Positions 17,523 through 26,727 of a DNA stretch of 64,000 nucleotides are shown here, piece after piece (within the stretch, counting starts at the first letter, position 1; each line of letters begins with the position of its first letter). The notes under the pieces are model-generated. The model was not told the DNA's origin. It did no database searches and was given only the letters and a program-made list of their open reading frames with translations. The DNA lies in assembly GCF_000337495.1 (NCBI RefSeq), contig NZ_AOIS01000058.1:1-64000 (forward strand). The letters are read 5' to 3'. Both the position numbers and the translations under genes were made by a program. This stretch comes from Haloterrigena salina JCM 13891 (GTDB lineage: Archaea; Halobacteriota; Halobacteria; Halobacteriales; Natrialbaceae).

Positions 17523-17830
17523 TCAGACGAACTCATCGCCGCCGCAGAGGGGAAAGAGATCAGCCTCGTCGACGGAGACGAGCTCGACGGTGTCTACGAA
17601 TTCGGAGTTCGGCGTCGGCAGCGACCGAACCCGATCGTCTCGAGCCGCGAAGAGCGCTCTGAAGGAGCGTTCGCGGACGGTGTTCGAACCCGAGCCGAAC
17701 CGTTCGGCCGGTTGCGATCGAAGACGACAACGAGGGAATCGAGCCGTCCCTCGAGAGCCGCGAGCCGGAGTTCATCGGCGAGTAGTGAGACGACATAATA
17801 TTCTACATCAGTTAGAGTATCTCGTTCCAT
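17523..17830 (-). pseudogene. Frameshifted small gene of unknown family
   Basis: On the minus strand an ATG at 17830 opens a frame reading MERDTLTDVEYYVVSLLADE ... LDSLVVVFDRNRPN. A second frame then continues with FRALFAARDDRVRSLP and FVDTVELVSVDEADLF and ends GGDEFV at 17523. Joined by one frameshift around 17690 they give an acidic, haloarchaeal-looking protein of about 100 residues; unjoined, both tails degenerate into Arg/Ser-rich sequence. I do not recognise the family. It could be a true pseudogene or a sequencing error. Confidence 0.4.
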
Positions 17831-18511
17831 TCTGTTCTATTATACTTTTAATGCTGTGCCATCGATCTCGATCGAGGACGTTATAATTTCGCCCTTTAGA
17901 GGCCTCGAACGGATATTATGGCGGAATTAAAACCTTTCATGACTGACTCTGGTAGTTAGCAGGATTCGACGGTATAATCGGCTTATTCGCCCATACTCCG
18001 CCGCTTCGTTCGTTTTACGATGTTTCGACGTTCGAAAGTCGTGTTGAAAAATGTCTTTGGAATATATATGATTGTTTTATGGTATTTCGGGGAATGAATG
18101 CGAGGGCGACGCCAGCCGCTCGCGGGACGGTCTTCGCGACGAGACTCTCGCGGTCCGCCTCCCCAACCGGGATGGCCATCGCTGAATTCAGGCAAATCGG
18201 TGCTCCAACTGTTTATTTGCTGTATAATAATCCCAGAACGATTACTACGAACGGTCGATGGATCTGTCCGGTCGGTCGTCACTCTCTCCGTTCCAGCGGT
18301 CGAACGTACGGCGTCTAGCGCACGCGAACGAGTTCGCCGCCGTTTCCATCGACTGCGTGCGTCCAATCATCGCCGGTCGCTTTCGTCGCACCGTCGACGC
18401 GTCCGACCTGCAAGTCGGAGTCGGCGAGCCCACGCCGGCGCTTAACACGCCGACCGAACCGATCACGCGCGGCGCGGACGCCGCCGCATCACGACGATCG
18501 CATTACGAGGC
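17831..18511. other. AT-richer intergenic stretch before the flippase gene
   Basis: About 680 bp that are clearly lower in GC in the left half. It contains poly-T runs and TATA-like sequences (for example near 18055-18085), and I see no gene. It probably holds the flippase promoter and may mark the edge of a horizontally acquired glycan locus. Confidence 0.4.
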
Positions 18512-20263
18512 ATGAAACGAAGCATCACGCGCGGGTTTCTCTCGATTGTCAGCATCAAGTTCCTCCTCATCGGTCTCGATTTCCTCTCGTCACCGCTGTT
18601 GACCCGGTTTCTGGGAGAGGGGTACGGCGACTACGCGATTCTGATGTCGATCTTTGCGATATACATGATCTTCGTCAGTTCGGGTGTCGGCGACGGCGTC
18701 CGAAAGTACGTCGCGGAGGAACGCGACAGGGCCCACTGGGACGAACACGTCGTCGGCTTCTATCTCCGGATGGCGATCCTACTCGCGGCGATCGGGTGTT
18801 TAGGACTCGCTCTCGCGGCGCAAACGGGGATCGTAACGTCCCGACTCGGGACGTCGTATCGGACGTACTTCTATCTCCTCTCGTTGCTCGTGTTCACCTC
18901 CCAGTTCCGCGAGTACACGCGGCGGACGCTCATGGGATTCGGTCTCGAGCGCTACTCCGAACCGCTGCTCTTCCTCGACAAAATCCTGTTCATCGTCGTC
19001 GGCGTCGGCCTCGCATTCCGCGGCCACGGCGTTCAGGGTGTACTGATCGGCCACATGACTGGCGCGGTCACGACCTCGATCGTCGGGCTCGCACTGATTA
19101 ACCGAACAGTGTCGCTGCGAACCGCGCTCGCCAAGATTCCGCCGAAAGACTTTCCGCGCCGCGAACTGTTCACCTTCAATGCGCTCAGCATCGTCTTGAT
19201 CCTCTGTTTGACGTCGCTGTACGAACTCGACGTCATGATGCTCGGGGTGCTCGGGACGACGCAGGAAACCGCCTACTACAAGATTTCGCTCACGATCGCG
19301 GAGTTCCTCTGGATCGTCCCGCTGGCGTTACAGAACGTGCTCTTGCACTCGACCTCGAATATCTGGTCGAATCGCAACCACGAGCGGATCAACTCGCTCG
19401 CCGCTCGCGTTACCCGGTACACGCTGTTGTTTACGTTACTGCTCGCAATCGGAATCGGCACGCTCGCCCCGGTTGCGCTCCCGGTCGTGTACCCCGACGA
19501 GTACATCGCGAGTTACGGTCCGATTCTCCTGTTGCTTCCCGGCTGTGTCGGGTTCGCGCTGGCGCGACCGATTCTCGCGATCGGACAGGGCAAAGGCGAT
19601 CTGCACGTGCTGATCGCCTCGACCGGTGCAGCGGCGGTCGGCAACATCGTGCTCAACGCACTGTTGATCCCCCAGTACGGAATGTACGGTGCGGCGACCG
19701 CGACGAGCATCAGCTACGGGACGATGTTCGTGTTTCACGTCTGGAGCGCCAGAAAAATCGGGTTCAACCCGGTCACCGGTGCGCGGATTCCGCGGGTCAT
19801 TTTCGCGGGCGGAGTCGCTGCGCTTCCGATCGGCCTACTGGCACGACTTCTCGGGGATTCGATCGTCTCACTGGTCATCGTCCCTCCGATGGGTGCAGCG
19901 ATCTTTCTCGTAGCCGCGATCGTCGTCGGTGCGCTCGACCTCGACGAGGTTATCACCCCCCTCGAGACCGCACCGGACCCGATCGGTTCGTTCGGCTCTA
20001 CCCTCCGTGCTAAATTCGACGGTGTCGACGATGACCGCGGAGCGGATGGCCACGAGTTCCCAGCCGATGACGCGTCACCCGTCGGAGAGAGACAGCAACC
20101 GAAAGACCGAAACACGGCGGCAAAAGGCAACGTGGGCTCGAGTTCGGACGTTCGCGAGCGACTGGAAACCATCGAAACCAGGATCGAACGGCATAGAGAT
20201 CGCCTCGAGAGCCAACAGGAGACGATCGAGCAATTGATCGACGAACTCCGACGAGGACGGTGA
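18512..20263 (+). CDS. Polysaccharide flippase (MOP superfamily, Wzx-like) with cytoplasmic coiled-coil tail
   Basis: A 583-residue integral membrane protein with about 14 helices in the first 470 residues, in the arrangement of MATE/Wzx lipid-linked oligosaccharide flippases. It begins ITRGFLSIVSIKFLLIGLDF and RFLGEGYGDYAILMSIFAIY, the usual LG..EYG.Y..i signature of the family. The last ~110 residues are hydrophilic and end in a heptad-like coiled coil, RERLETIETRIERHRDRLES through EQLIDELRRGR. It would move lipid-linked glycans across the membrane for S-layer N-glycosylation or exopolysaccharide. The convergent neighbours, a GNAT and a polysaccharide deacetylase, support a glycan role. The long soluble tail is unusual for the family. 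Confidence 0.87.
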   Translation: MKRSITRGFLSIVSIKFLLIGLDFLSSPLLTRFLGEGYGDYAILMSIFAIYMIFVSSGVGDGVRKYVAEERDRAHWDEHVVGFYLRMAILLAAIGCLGLALAAQTGIVTSRLGTSYRTYFYLLSLLVFTSQFREYTRRTLMGFGLERYSEPLLFLDKILFIVVGVGLAFRGHGVQGVLIGHMTGAVTTSIVGLALINRTVSLRTALAKIPPKDFPRRELFTFNALSIVLILCLTSLYELDVMMLGVLGTTQETAYYKISLTIAEFLWIVPLALQNVLLHSTSNIWSNRNHERINSLAARVTRYTLLFTLLLAIGIGTLAPVALPVVYPDEYIASYGPILLLLPGCVGFALARPILAIGQGKGDLHVLIASTGAAAVGNIVLNALLIPQYGMYGAATATSISYGTMFVFHVWSARKIGFNPVTGARIPRVIFAGGVAALPIGLLARLLGDSIVSLVIVPPMGAAIFLVAAIVVGALDLDEVITPLETAPDPIGSFGSTLRAKFDGVDDDRGADGHEFPADDASPVGERQQPKDRNTAAKGNVGSSSDVRERLETIETRIERHRDRLESQQETIEQLIDELRRGR

Positions 20264-20331
20264 CGGGTTCGTTCTCGGCCTCCCGCTCGGTGACCGAGCG
20301 TCCGAACGCGGTCACCGAAAACGAGGTTCCC

Positions 20332-21435
20332 TCACCCGCTATCGACCTCGCAGAACGCGAGTCGCCAGTTCGCGCCGTCCGCGAGCTGGGCTCCGGACCG
20401 CGTCCAGTCCAGCGGCGGTGTCCCGGCCGGTCTGACGACGTGCGTCGACGGCGAGGTGCCCCACTTCAGGGGCGCTCGCTGGTCGCTGTGAAAGCCCCGC
20501 GACCGCAACACTGACCGGGGGACCACCGACCCGGGAGCAGCGATGACGTCCGCATCGCCGGTTTCTCGAAGCACCGCGTCAAGGAGTGCAGCCAGTGTCG
20601 CCTGCCGGGACGGGAACGGGGACGAACTCGTCCCCGCTGCGAGCGGGAGGACGTCGAGGATTCGGGCGACCGTCGGACCGCTCGTTCGATCCCGTCGACC
20701 GTAGACGACCGCTGCGACGGGCGCTCCGTCCCGCGTTGCGACGATCGTGCGGTACGTCCAGAGCGGATTCGCGAATCGCCACTCGTAGAACGTTTCGTCG
20801 CGAACGACGTGAAATTCCGGGATCGTCTCGGACGAAGCCAGCGTCGCGAGCAGCGAGGATGGCACGCGATCGTACCGCGAGAGTTCGACCGCATCGGTCG
20901 GATCGGCGAATCGATCCCGGATCGAGACGTACCCGCTCGCCAGCGATCGAACGATCGGCTCGACCGGCTCGAGTTGAGGGAGCCACGCGGTCGGGTTTTG
21001 GATTCGGTAGTACGTCTCTCGCTCGCTCGCGACCCGCCAGCCGAGTTTGAGATTCCCCGGAAGCGAGCGGTGGTTCGGGAAGTTGAAGAACAGATCCGCG
21101 TCGTCGTATCTGTCGATCGCCCGCTCGGTCAGCCGCGTGAAGAGTCCCCGACGCTGGTGCTCGGGACGGACCATCGAATCACAGGGCTGGAAGGCGCTGA
21201 ACTCGTCGTCGCCCGCGGCGAGGCGAAGCGGGAAGAACGCCCGCGCGCCGACGAGTTCGTCGTCTCGCTGTGCTACCAGGATCGGAACGTGGTTGACGTA
21301 CGGATTCCGTTCGTACTTCCACGTGAACCAGTCGGTGCCCATTCGCCCGCCCAGTACGTCGGCGAACAGGTCGAGAAACGCGTCCCTATCGGCCGGTTCG
21401 TACTGTCGGATCTCGTACGGGTCCGAATTGGTCAT
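20332..21435 (-). CDS. GNAT-family N-acetyltransferase (large, glycan-locus type)
   Basis: A 367-residue protein with an N-terminal GNAT fold (YEIRQYEPADRDAFLDLFAD; acetyl-CoA loop around PEHQRRGLFTRLTERAI) and a C-terminal half resembling a second acyltransferase-like domain (ETFYEWRFANPLWTYRTIVA; RETGDADVIAAPGSVVPRSV). This double arrangement is frequent in haloarchaeal polysaccharide gene clusters. The gene follows the deacetylase gene by 9 bp on the same strand, so they form an operon; together they would N-acylate and deacetylate sugars or a peptide substituent. The substrate is not deducible. Confidence 0.78.
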   Translation of the reverse strand: MTNSDPYEIRQYEPADRDAFLDLFADVLGGRMGTDWFTWKYERNPYVNHVPILVAQRDDELVGARAFFPLRLAAGDDEFSAFQPCDSMVRPEHQRRGLFTRLTERAIDRYDDADLFFNFPNHRSLPGNLKLGWRVASERETYYRIQNPTAWLPQLEPVEPIVRSLASGYVSIRDRFADPTDAVELSRYDRVPSSLLATLASSETIPEFHVVRDETFYEWRFANPLWTYRTIVATRDGAPVAAVVYGRRDRTSGPTVARILDVLPLAAGTSSSPFPSRQATLAALLDAVLRETGDADVIAAPGSVVPRSVLRSRGFHSDQRAPLKWGTSPSTHVVRPAGTPPLDWTRSGAQLADGANWRLAFCEVDSG

Positions 21436-21444
21436 CGATAGACG

Positions 21445-22392
21445 TTAGTTGTTCTCGAATGTCGATCCCGGTCGACTCTCGTTTCGCACCCTGTCTGCGA
21501 CCTCGGCCATGGTTTCGACGCGTAGGCCGTCCGTGCTTCGACGACGGTTGATGTATCCCATAATCGATTGAAGCCGTTGGTAGTGCGCCGGCGTCCGGAG
21601 GTTATGGGGGTGAAGCCACATGTGCAACACGCCGTCCGTTTGGGCAACGCGGTCGAGCCCGGATTTCACTTGTTTGACTACCGGATCCTCACCGAACGCG
21701 GAAAACAGTTTTCTATACTTCGCTTCGAAGTTGAACAGGTAGATCGACGCCGGCACGTTGACCAGGCCGTGGTCGTCGACGTACGGGTCGACGATCGGCG
21801 GCACCGGTTTTCCGACCGCCGCGCTCGACAGCTTCGTCATCTGTCGCATCAGCGTACTCTGCGAGTCGCGGAGCGGGTTCGTACCGCGATAACAGTCGAA
21901 ACCGTGTGCCGCGAGCGTGTCCCGGTGTCGGATCCTGTTGACGGGGAAGACGAACGATGACAGGTCGTGGTCGCGGCGCGACGCGGCACGAACGCAGTTT
22001 TCGATCTCTCGAGTTGCGAACGCTTCGTCCATTCGATCGTGGTCGAAGTGAACGTGCGTGAACCCGTGACCGGCGATTTCGTGGTCGATATCGGCAGTCG
22101 CGATGTCGTCGACGAGTTCGGCTCCGTACCAGATATCGGTCGCGGGAAGGTCTTCGATCGATTTCTGGCAGCATCGCTCGCCGGCGGGGTGGTTCCGGTG
22201 TCTGTCAGTACACGAGCGCAGGAATAGATGCCCGGTAACCGCCCATGTCGCCGGAATTTCGAACGCGTCGAATAGCTCTCGGAGGCGACGCCAGTTCTGG
22301 CGCGTGTTGCGAAGAAACGTCTCCGACACGGATTCGTCGTGGTGAAATCCCCAGCCGACTTCTGCATCGAGGGAAATGACGACCGATCCCAT
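21445..22392 (-). CDS. Polysaccharide deacetylase family protein
   Basis: A 315-residue NodB-fold protein. The first strand carries VVISLDAEVGWGFHHDES, a variant metal/catalytic Asp motif seen in several archaeal members in place of TFDDG. The HEIAGHGFTHVHFDH stretch supplies the metal-binding histidine pair, and the C-terminal MWLHPHNLRTPAHY supplies the late catalytic His. Family members hydrolyse N- or O-acetyl groups on polysaccharides. It is the first gene of a two-gene operon with the GNAT and converges on the flippase. No signal peptide is visible, so action on a cytoplasmic lipid-linked sugar is plausible. Confidence 0.82.
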   Translation of the reverse strand: MGSVVISLDAEVGWGFHHDESVSETFLRNTRQNWRRLRELFDAFEIPATWAVTGHLFLRSCTDRHRNHPAGERCCQKSIEDLPATDIWYGAELVDDIATADIDHEIAGHGFTHVHFDHDRMDEAFATREIENCVRAASRRDHDLSSFVFPVNRIRHRDTLAAHGFDCYRGTNPLRDSQSTLMRQMTKLSSAAVGKPVPPIVDPYVDDHGLVNVPASIYLFNFEAKYRKLFSAFGEDPVVKQVKSGLDRVAQTDGVLHMWLHPHNLRTPAHYQRLQSIMGYINRRRSTDGLRVETMAEVADRVRNESRPGSTFENN

Positions 22393-22935
22393 CTGATTAC
22401 GTGCGCGATCCGTGCGCGATCGCTGATCGAAACCGAACGTGCGTCGTCTGATTGGAGTCGGACCGGATCCGTCGTGTAATTGATACGGCGTACTGGCAAC
22501 TCATGTCGAGTGAGTCATCGAGACTATCGCCCATATTTTCCCGGACATTAAATTCGGTTGTAGCAGTTACACAGATACTTAGCGTCTAAATTTGATTGCT
22601 GTAGAGAAAATCAATCAGAAGTGATAGAACCGCGTACCGTTTGTCGAACTCATAAACGAGAATCGCGGCCCCCGTTCAGACCGTATCGATCTCGTACAGT
22701 TGGGTGGCAGTGACCGGCCGAGCGACGGGTTGACGGCGTGATACTCACCATTATCGGCGTCAGTTGCTCGTGGATCAAGTATTCGCGACGACCCCGCGGG
22801 CCAACGTTTCGGCTTTGAAATAGTTACACTACCGCAGATATCGTTGCTGATTTCGGACGCTTCGGAACGGACCATTCGGGAGCGGGATTTTTCTCGAGGG
22901 ATGATCACTTAAGCGCCGCCGGACAAGGACCAACT
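22393..22935. other. Intergenic between deacetylase and FAD/Fe-S fusion gene
   Basis: A divergent promoter region with no supportable gene. Its middle part (about 22540-22620) is AT-rich and could hold promoters for one or both flanking genes. Confidence 0.4.
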
Positions 22936-25900
22936 ATGTCACTGGAGTCGAGCGCCGACCCGGCCGCCGATGGACGTGCGAACTACGACTACCGAAGCGA
23001 CGAGGTCGATCGGCCGGCGCTGGTCGACGACCTCGAGCGACTCGTCGACTGTGACGTTCGCGGCGACTCCTTCTCCCGAGAACTCTACGCGACCGACGCC
23101 AGCGCCTACGAGGTGACGCCGATGGCCGTCGCCTTCCCCGAGTCGACCGCCGACGTCGTCGGGATCGTCGAGTACTGCGCCGAACGGGAGATTCCAGTGC
23201 TCCCGCGGGGCGGCGGCACCAGCCTCGCCGGCCAGACGGTCAACCGCGCCGTCGTGCTGGACTTCACGCGACACATGAACGAGATCCTCGAGATCGATCC
23301 CGACGGACGGACGGCGACGGTCCGGCCCGGGACGATCCTCGGGACGCTGAACGAGGCCCTCGCGCCCCACGACCTCAAGTTCGCGCCCGACCCCGCCTGG
23401 GGCGACAAGAGCGCCATCGGCGGCGCGATCGGCAACAACTCGACGGGCTCGCACTCGCTGAAGTACGGGAAAACCGACGCGTATCTCGAGGAGTGCGAGG
23501 CGGTTCTCGCCGACGGCACCGTGACGACCTTCGGCGAGGTCACCCTCGAGGAGCTCGCCGACCGCGCCGACCCCGAGGGCGGTCTCGAAGAGCGCATTTA
23601 CGCGGAAGTCGGTCGAATCGTCGACGAGGAGGCCGATCTGATCGAGGAAACGTATCCCGATCTGAAGCGCAACGTCTCCGGCTACAACCTCGATCGACTC
23701 GTCGCGGAGGCTCGCGGAGCGGAACTGCCGGGCGGTGAAGACGCGGGGGAACCAGGGACGGTCAACCTCGCGCGGCTGCTGGCCGGCAGCGAGGGGACGC
23801 TGGCGATCGTCACCGAAGCGACCGTCTCGCTCGAGCCCGTCCCCGAGACGAAGGCCGTCACCCTGCTGTGCTATCCGGACCTCCACGAGGCGATGCAGGA
23901 CGTCGACCCGATCCTCGCACACGACCCCGCCGCGGTCGAGGTGCTCGACGACGTCCTGATCGACCTCGCGCGCGACACCGCGGAGTTCGGACCGGTCACC
24001 GAGATGCTCCCCGGGGGGACCAACGCCGTGTTGCTGGTCGAGTTCTACGCCGAGAACGCCGACCACGGCGAGGAGCAGGTCGCCGGCCTGCTCACCGATC
24101 GCCTGCCGTCGGCGACGCCCGCCGGCGAGCCGGCTTCGGACGCTCCGCGTTCCGACGCGGAGACGCTCGCCCTCGAGGCCCTCGAGGCCTACGAAAAAGA
24201 GGAACGCGCCCAGCTCTGGAAGCTCCGCAAGTCCGGGCTCCCGATCTTGCTCTCGCGGACGACCGACGAGAAGCACATCTCTTTCATCGAGGACACCGCG
24301 ATTCCGCCCGCGGAGCTGCCCGAGTTCGTCGAGCGGTTCGAGGAGATCCTCGAGAAACACGATACCTACGCCAGCTTCTACGCCCACGCGGGTCCGGGCG
24401 TGCTCCACGTGCGGCCGCTCGTGAACACGAAAACCGGAATCGGCCTCGAGCAGTTACACGGGATCGCCGACGACGTCACCGATCTCGTCGTCGAGTTAGG
24501 AGGATCGGTCTCGGGCGAACACGGCGACGGCCGCGCCCGCACCCAATGGAACCACAAACTCTACGGGGACGAACTCTGGCGAACGTTCCAGGACCTCAAG
24601 ACCGCCTTCGATCCCGACTGGCTCCTGAATCCGGGCCAGGTTGTCTTCCGCGACGACGATCCGACCGACCTGCGCGATCACCTGCGGTTCGACCCCGACT
24701 ACGAGTTCGAAGCCGGCTTCGAGCCCGCCCTCGAGTGGGAGAACGACAACGGCATGCAGGGGATGGTCGAGCTCTGCCACGGCTGCGGCGGCTGTCGGGG
24801 CGAACAGGAGACCACCGGCGGCGTGATGTGTCCGACCTACCGGGCGAGCCGCGAGGAGATCACCGCCACCCGCGGGCGGGCGAACGCGCTCAGGCAGGCC
24901 ATGAGCGGCAGCTTAGAGCCAGAGGAGGCCTTCTCCGACGAGTTCGTCGAGGAGGTGATGGGACTGTGTATCGGCTGCAAGGGCTGTGCCATCGACTGCC
25001 CGAGCGAGGTCGACATGGCGAAGCTCAAGGCCGAAGTCACCCACGAGTACCACCAGCGCAACGGTGCGACGCTGCGGGATCGGCTCTTCGCCAACGTCGC
25101 CACCCTCTCGAAGTGGGGTTCCCAACTCGCGCCGCTCTCGAACGCCCTACCGAAACTGCCGGGCGCCAGGAAAGCCCTCGAGGCGACCGTCGGTATCGCG
25201 TCCGATCGGCCGCTGCCGACGTTCCGCGCGACGACGTTTCGGGACTGGTTCGACCGGCGCGGCGGCGCGCGGATCAGCGAGCAGGACGCCGATCGGAGCG
25301 TCGTCCTCTACCCCGACACGTACATCAACTACAGCCATCCCGAAGCGGGGAAAGCCGCCGTCCGCGTCCTCGAGGCCGCGAACGTCCACGTGGCGGTTCC
25401 CGACGAACTGGGAGATACGGGTCGGCCGGCGTTCTCGAAGGGCTTCCTCGAGAAGGCCCGCGAAACGGCGCGCGAGAACGTCTCGAAGCTCGCGCCGCTC
25501 GTCGCGGAGGGACGAGACGTCGTCGTCATCGAACCCTCCGACGCGGTCATGTTCCAGCTGGATTACCTCGATCTGCTCTCCGACGAGCGCGCCGAACGGG
25601 TCGCGGCCGCGACCTACGGCGTCTGCGAGTACATCGATTCGTTCCGGCTGGACGAGACGATCGCGTTCGATTCCGACGGGACCGCCGAGTCGCTGACCTA
25701 CCACGGCCACTGCCACCAGAAGGCCGTCGCCAAGGACCACCACGCGGTCGGCGTCCTACGCCGGGCGGGCTACGCCGTCGACCCGCTCGATTCCGGCTGC
25801 TGCGGGATGGCCGGCTCGTTCGGTTACGAGGCCGAACACGCCTCGATGAGCGACGGAATCGGAGAAATCCTGTACGAGCAGGTCGACGCGAGCGAGGGCG

Positions 25901-26010
25901 ACCGCGTCGTCGCCCCCGGGGCGTCGTGTCGCACGCAACTCGAGCACCGACCTGGCGCCGACGAGAACCCGCCGACGCCGATCGAACTCGTCGCCGAAGC
26001 GCTCGAGTAA
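22936..26010 (+). CDS. FAD-linked oxidase fused to Fe-S/CCG domains (D-lactate/glycolate dehydrogenase-like)
   Basis: A 1024-residue fusion. An FAD-binding domain (about 40-230; ERLVDCDVRGDSFSRELYAT, PRGGGTSLAGQTVN) is followed by the FAD-oxidase C domain (about 280-560; SGEHGDGRARTQWNHKLYG), two 4Fe-4S motifs (CHGCGGC...CPTYRAS near 615-635; CIGCKGCAIDCPS near 680), and a C-terminal GlpC/HdrD-like domain with HGHCHQKAV and SGCCGMAGSFGYE. This GlcD-GlpC fusion is common in haloarchaea; it oxidises a 2-hydroxyacid such as D-lactate and passes electrons through the Fe-S centres to quinones. The first of the two usual CCG motifs is degenerate. Substrate assignment is by family. It ends just before the probable replication origin. 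Confidence 0.88.
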   Translation: MSLESSADPAADGRANYDYRSDEVDRPALVDDLERLVDCDVRGDSFSRELYATDASAYEVTPMAVAFPESTADVVGIVEYCAEREIPVLPRGGGTSLAGQTVNRAVVLDFTRHMNEILEIDPDGRTATVRPGTILGTLNEALAPHDLKFAPDPAWGDKSAIGGAIGNNSTGSHSLKYGKTDAYLEECEAVLADGTVTTFGEVTLEELADRADPEGGLEERIYAEVGRIVDEEADLIEETYPDLKRNVSGYNLDRLVAEARGAELPGGEDAGEPGTVNLARLLAGSEGTLAIVTEATVSLEPVPETKAVTLLCYPDLHEAMQDVDPILAHDPAAVEVLDDVLIDLARDTAEFGPVTEMLPGGTNAVLLVEFYAENADHGEEQVAGLLTDRLPSATPAGEPASDAPRSDAETLALEALEAYEKEERAQLWKLRKSGLPILLSRTTDEKHISFIEDTAIPPAELPEFVERFEEILEKHDTYASFYAHAGPGVLHVRPLVNTKTGIGLEQLHGIADDVTDLVVELGGSVSGEHGDGRARTQWNHKLYGDELWRTFQDLKTAFDPDWLLNPGQVVFRDDDPTDLRDHLRFDPDYEFEAGFEPALEWENDNGMQGMVELCHGCGGCRGEQETTGGVMCPTYRASREEITATRGRANALRQAMSGSLEPEEAFSDEFVEEVMGLCIGCKGCAIDCPSEVDMAKLKAEVTHEYHQRNGATLRDRLFANVATLSKWGSQLAPLSNALPKLPGARKALEATVGIASDRPLPTFRATTFRDWFDRRGGARISEQDADRSVVLYPDTYINYSHPEAGKAAVRVLEAANVHVAVPDELGDTGRPAFSKGFLEKARETARENVSKLAPLVAEGRDVVVIEPSDAVMFQLDYLDLLSDERAERVAAATYGVCEYIDSFRLDETIAFDSDGTAESLTYHGHCHQKAVAKDHHAVGVLRRAGYAVDPLDSGCCGMAGSFGYEAEHASMSDGIGEILYEQVDASEGDRVVAPGASCRTQLEHRPGADENPPTPIELVAEALE

Positions 26011-26021
26011 CGGCTTTTCAT

Positions 26022-26097
26022 TCACTTCTGTTCTCTCTCTCTCTCTACTCCTATTTCTCCACTTCTATCACTCCTATCTCTTCTCATTCCTATCCCA
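26022..26097 (+). repeat. Polypyrimidine tract next to the origin
   Basis: About 75 nt almost entirely C and T on the plus strand, including an uninterrupted CT dinucleotide run near 26034-26046, with isolated A and one G. It begins right after the stop codon of the FAD/Fe-S gene and ends just before the first origin-box repeat. Such strand-asymmetric tracts can assist melting or form unusual structures; a transcription-termination role is the alternative. Confidence 0.55.
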
Positions 26098-26111
26098 GAA
26101 CTGATGATACT

Positions 26112-26138
26112 CCCACACCCCAGGTGTCGAGTGTAGAT
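26112..26138 (-). repeat. Origin recognition box-like repeat, left arm of 27-bp inverted repeat
   Basis: On the minus strand it reads ATCTACACTCGACACCTGGG followed by GTGTGGG. The core CACTCGACACCTGGGGT is the same box repeated many times after the cdc6 gene. All 27 bp match the right arm at 26433-26459 in inverted orientation. The G-string (GGGG) flanked by an inner dyad is typical of haloarchaeal ORB elements bound by Orc1/Cdc6. Confidence 0.8.
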
Positions 26139-26432
26139 GCGCGAAAGCGAGCGCTAGAGTCCGTATCTGGCCAGAGTGTGAATCGACGGTGGTACCAAGA
26201 ACCTCGTGATGGCAAATATCGTATAGTAGAATAAAAGGTTTTATGTGGCATCAATCGAAACCAGATCCGTACTGGACTATCTCACGTTCGAACTACTGTT
26301 CGAACTGATGGATCGTTCGATCCCTTACTTCTCACCGAAATATCTCGCCCGTTACGCTCTGATTCAGCAATCTATACTGCCTCCGCTATTTCTGATACCT
26401 CCCTTTAGATCATTTACCGGGCGTTTTCGACG
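26139..26432. other. Candidate origin core / DNA unwinding region
   Basis: A 294-bp gene-free stretch bracketed by perfect inverted ORB-like arms. It contains an AT-rich patch (about 26213-26246, with aaatatcgtatagtagaata and aaaaggttttatg) as well as TTCGAAC repeats near 26286-26312. AT-rich DNA between oppositely facing ORBs, just upstream of an orc1/cdc6 gene, is the standard layout of haloarchaeal origins. Unwinding here is inferred. Confidence 0.65.
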
Positions 26433-26459
26433 ATCTACACTCGACACCTGGGGTGTGGG
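26433..26459 (+). repeat. Origin recognition box-like repeat, right arm of 27-bp inverted repeat
   Basis: An exact inverted copy of 26112-26138, pointing toward the cdc6 gene. The core CACTCGACACCTGGGGT matches the downstream array. Confidence 0.8.
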
Positions 26460-26584
26460 GCTACTCGAGTACGGCCCTCCGTTACACCGAATTCGTCCTC
26501 GAACGCCCTTCGCGGCTCCGTTCGATATTCCTCTCGTCCGATGCTGAAATAAGGGGGCGAATTTAGCTGTTTCCCGTGTTCCGA

Positions 26585-26603
26585 TTTCACTCGACGCGAG
26601 GAT
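26585..26603 (+). repeat. Degenerate ORB-like box
   Basis: TTTCACTCGACGCGAGGAT keeps the left part of the box (TTTCACTCGAC) but has lost the G-string. It lies about 125 bp upstream of the cdc6 start codon and could be a decayed or regulatory site. Confidence 0.4.
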
Positions 26604-26727
26604 AACCGCCATCCGACGCAGATCTTCGATAGAATCTCCGTCGACGCTGATTTCCGACACCTACATCCGACACTCGGTGGCCGCCAATCACTAGTCTATA
26701 TGTGACCGTCCTCGATAGGTGGTGTGT

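Noticed and set aside
23868-26234. 788-residue Arg-rich frame overlapping the FAD/Fe-S fusion
   Set aside because: An off-frame reading of the real gene; its Arg/Pro/Gly composition is not that of a halophilic protein.
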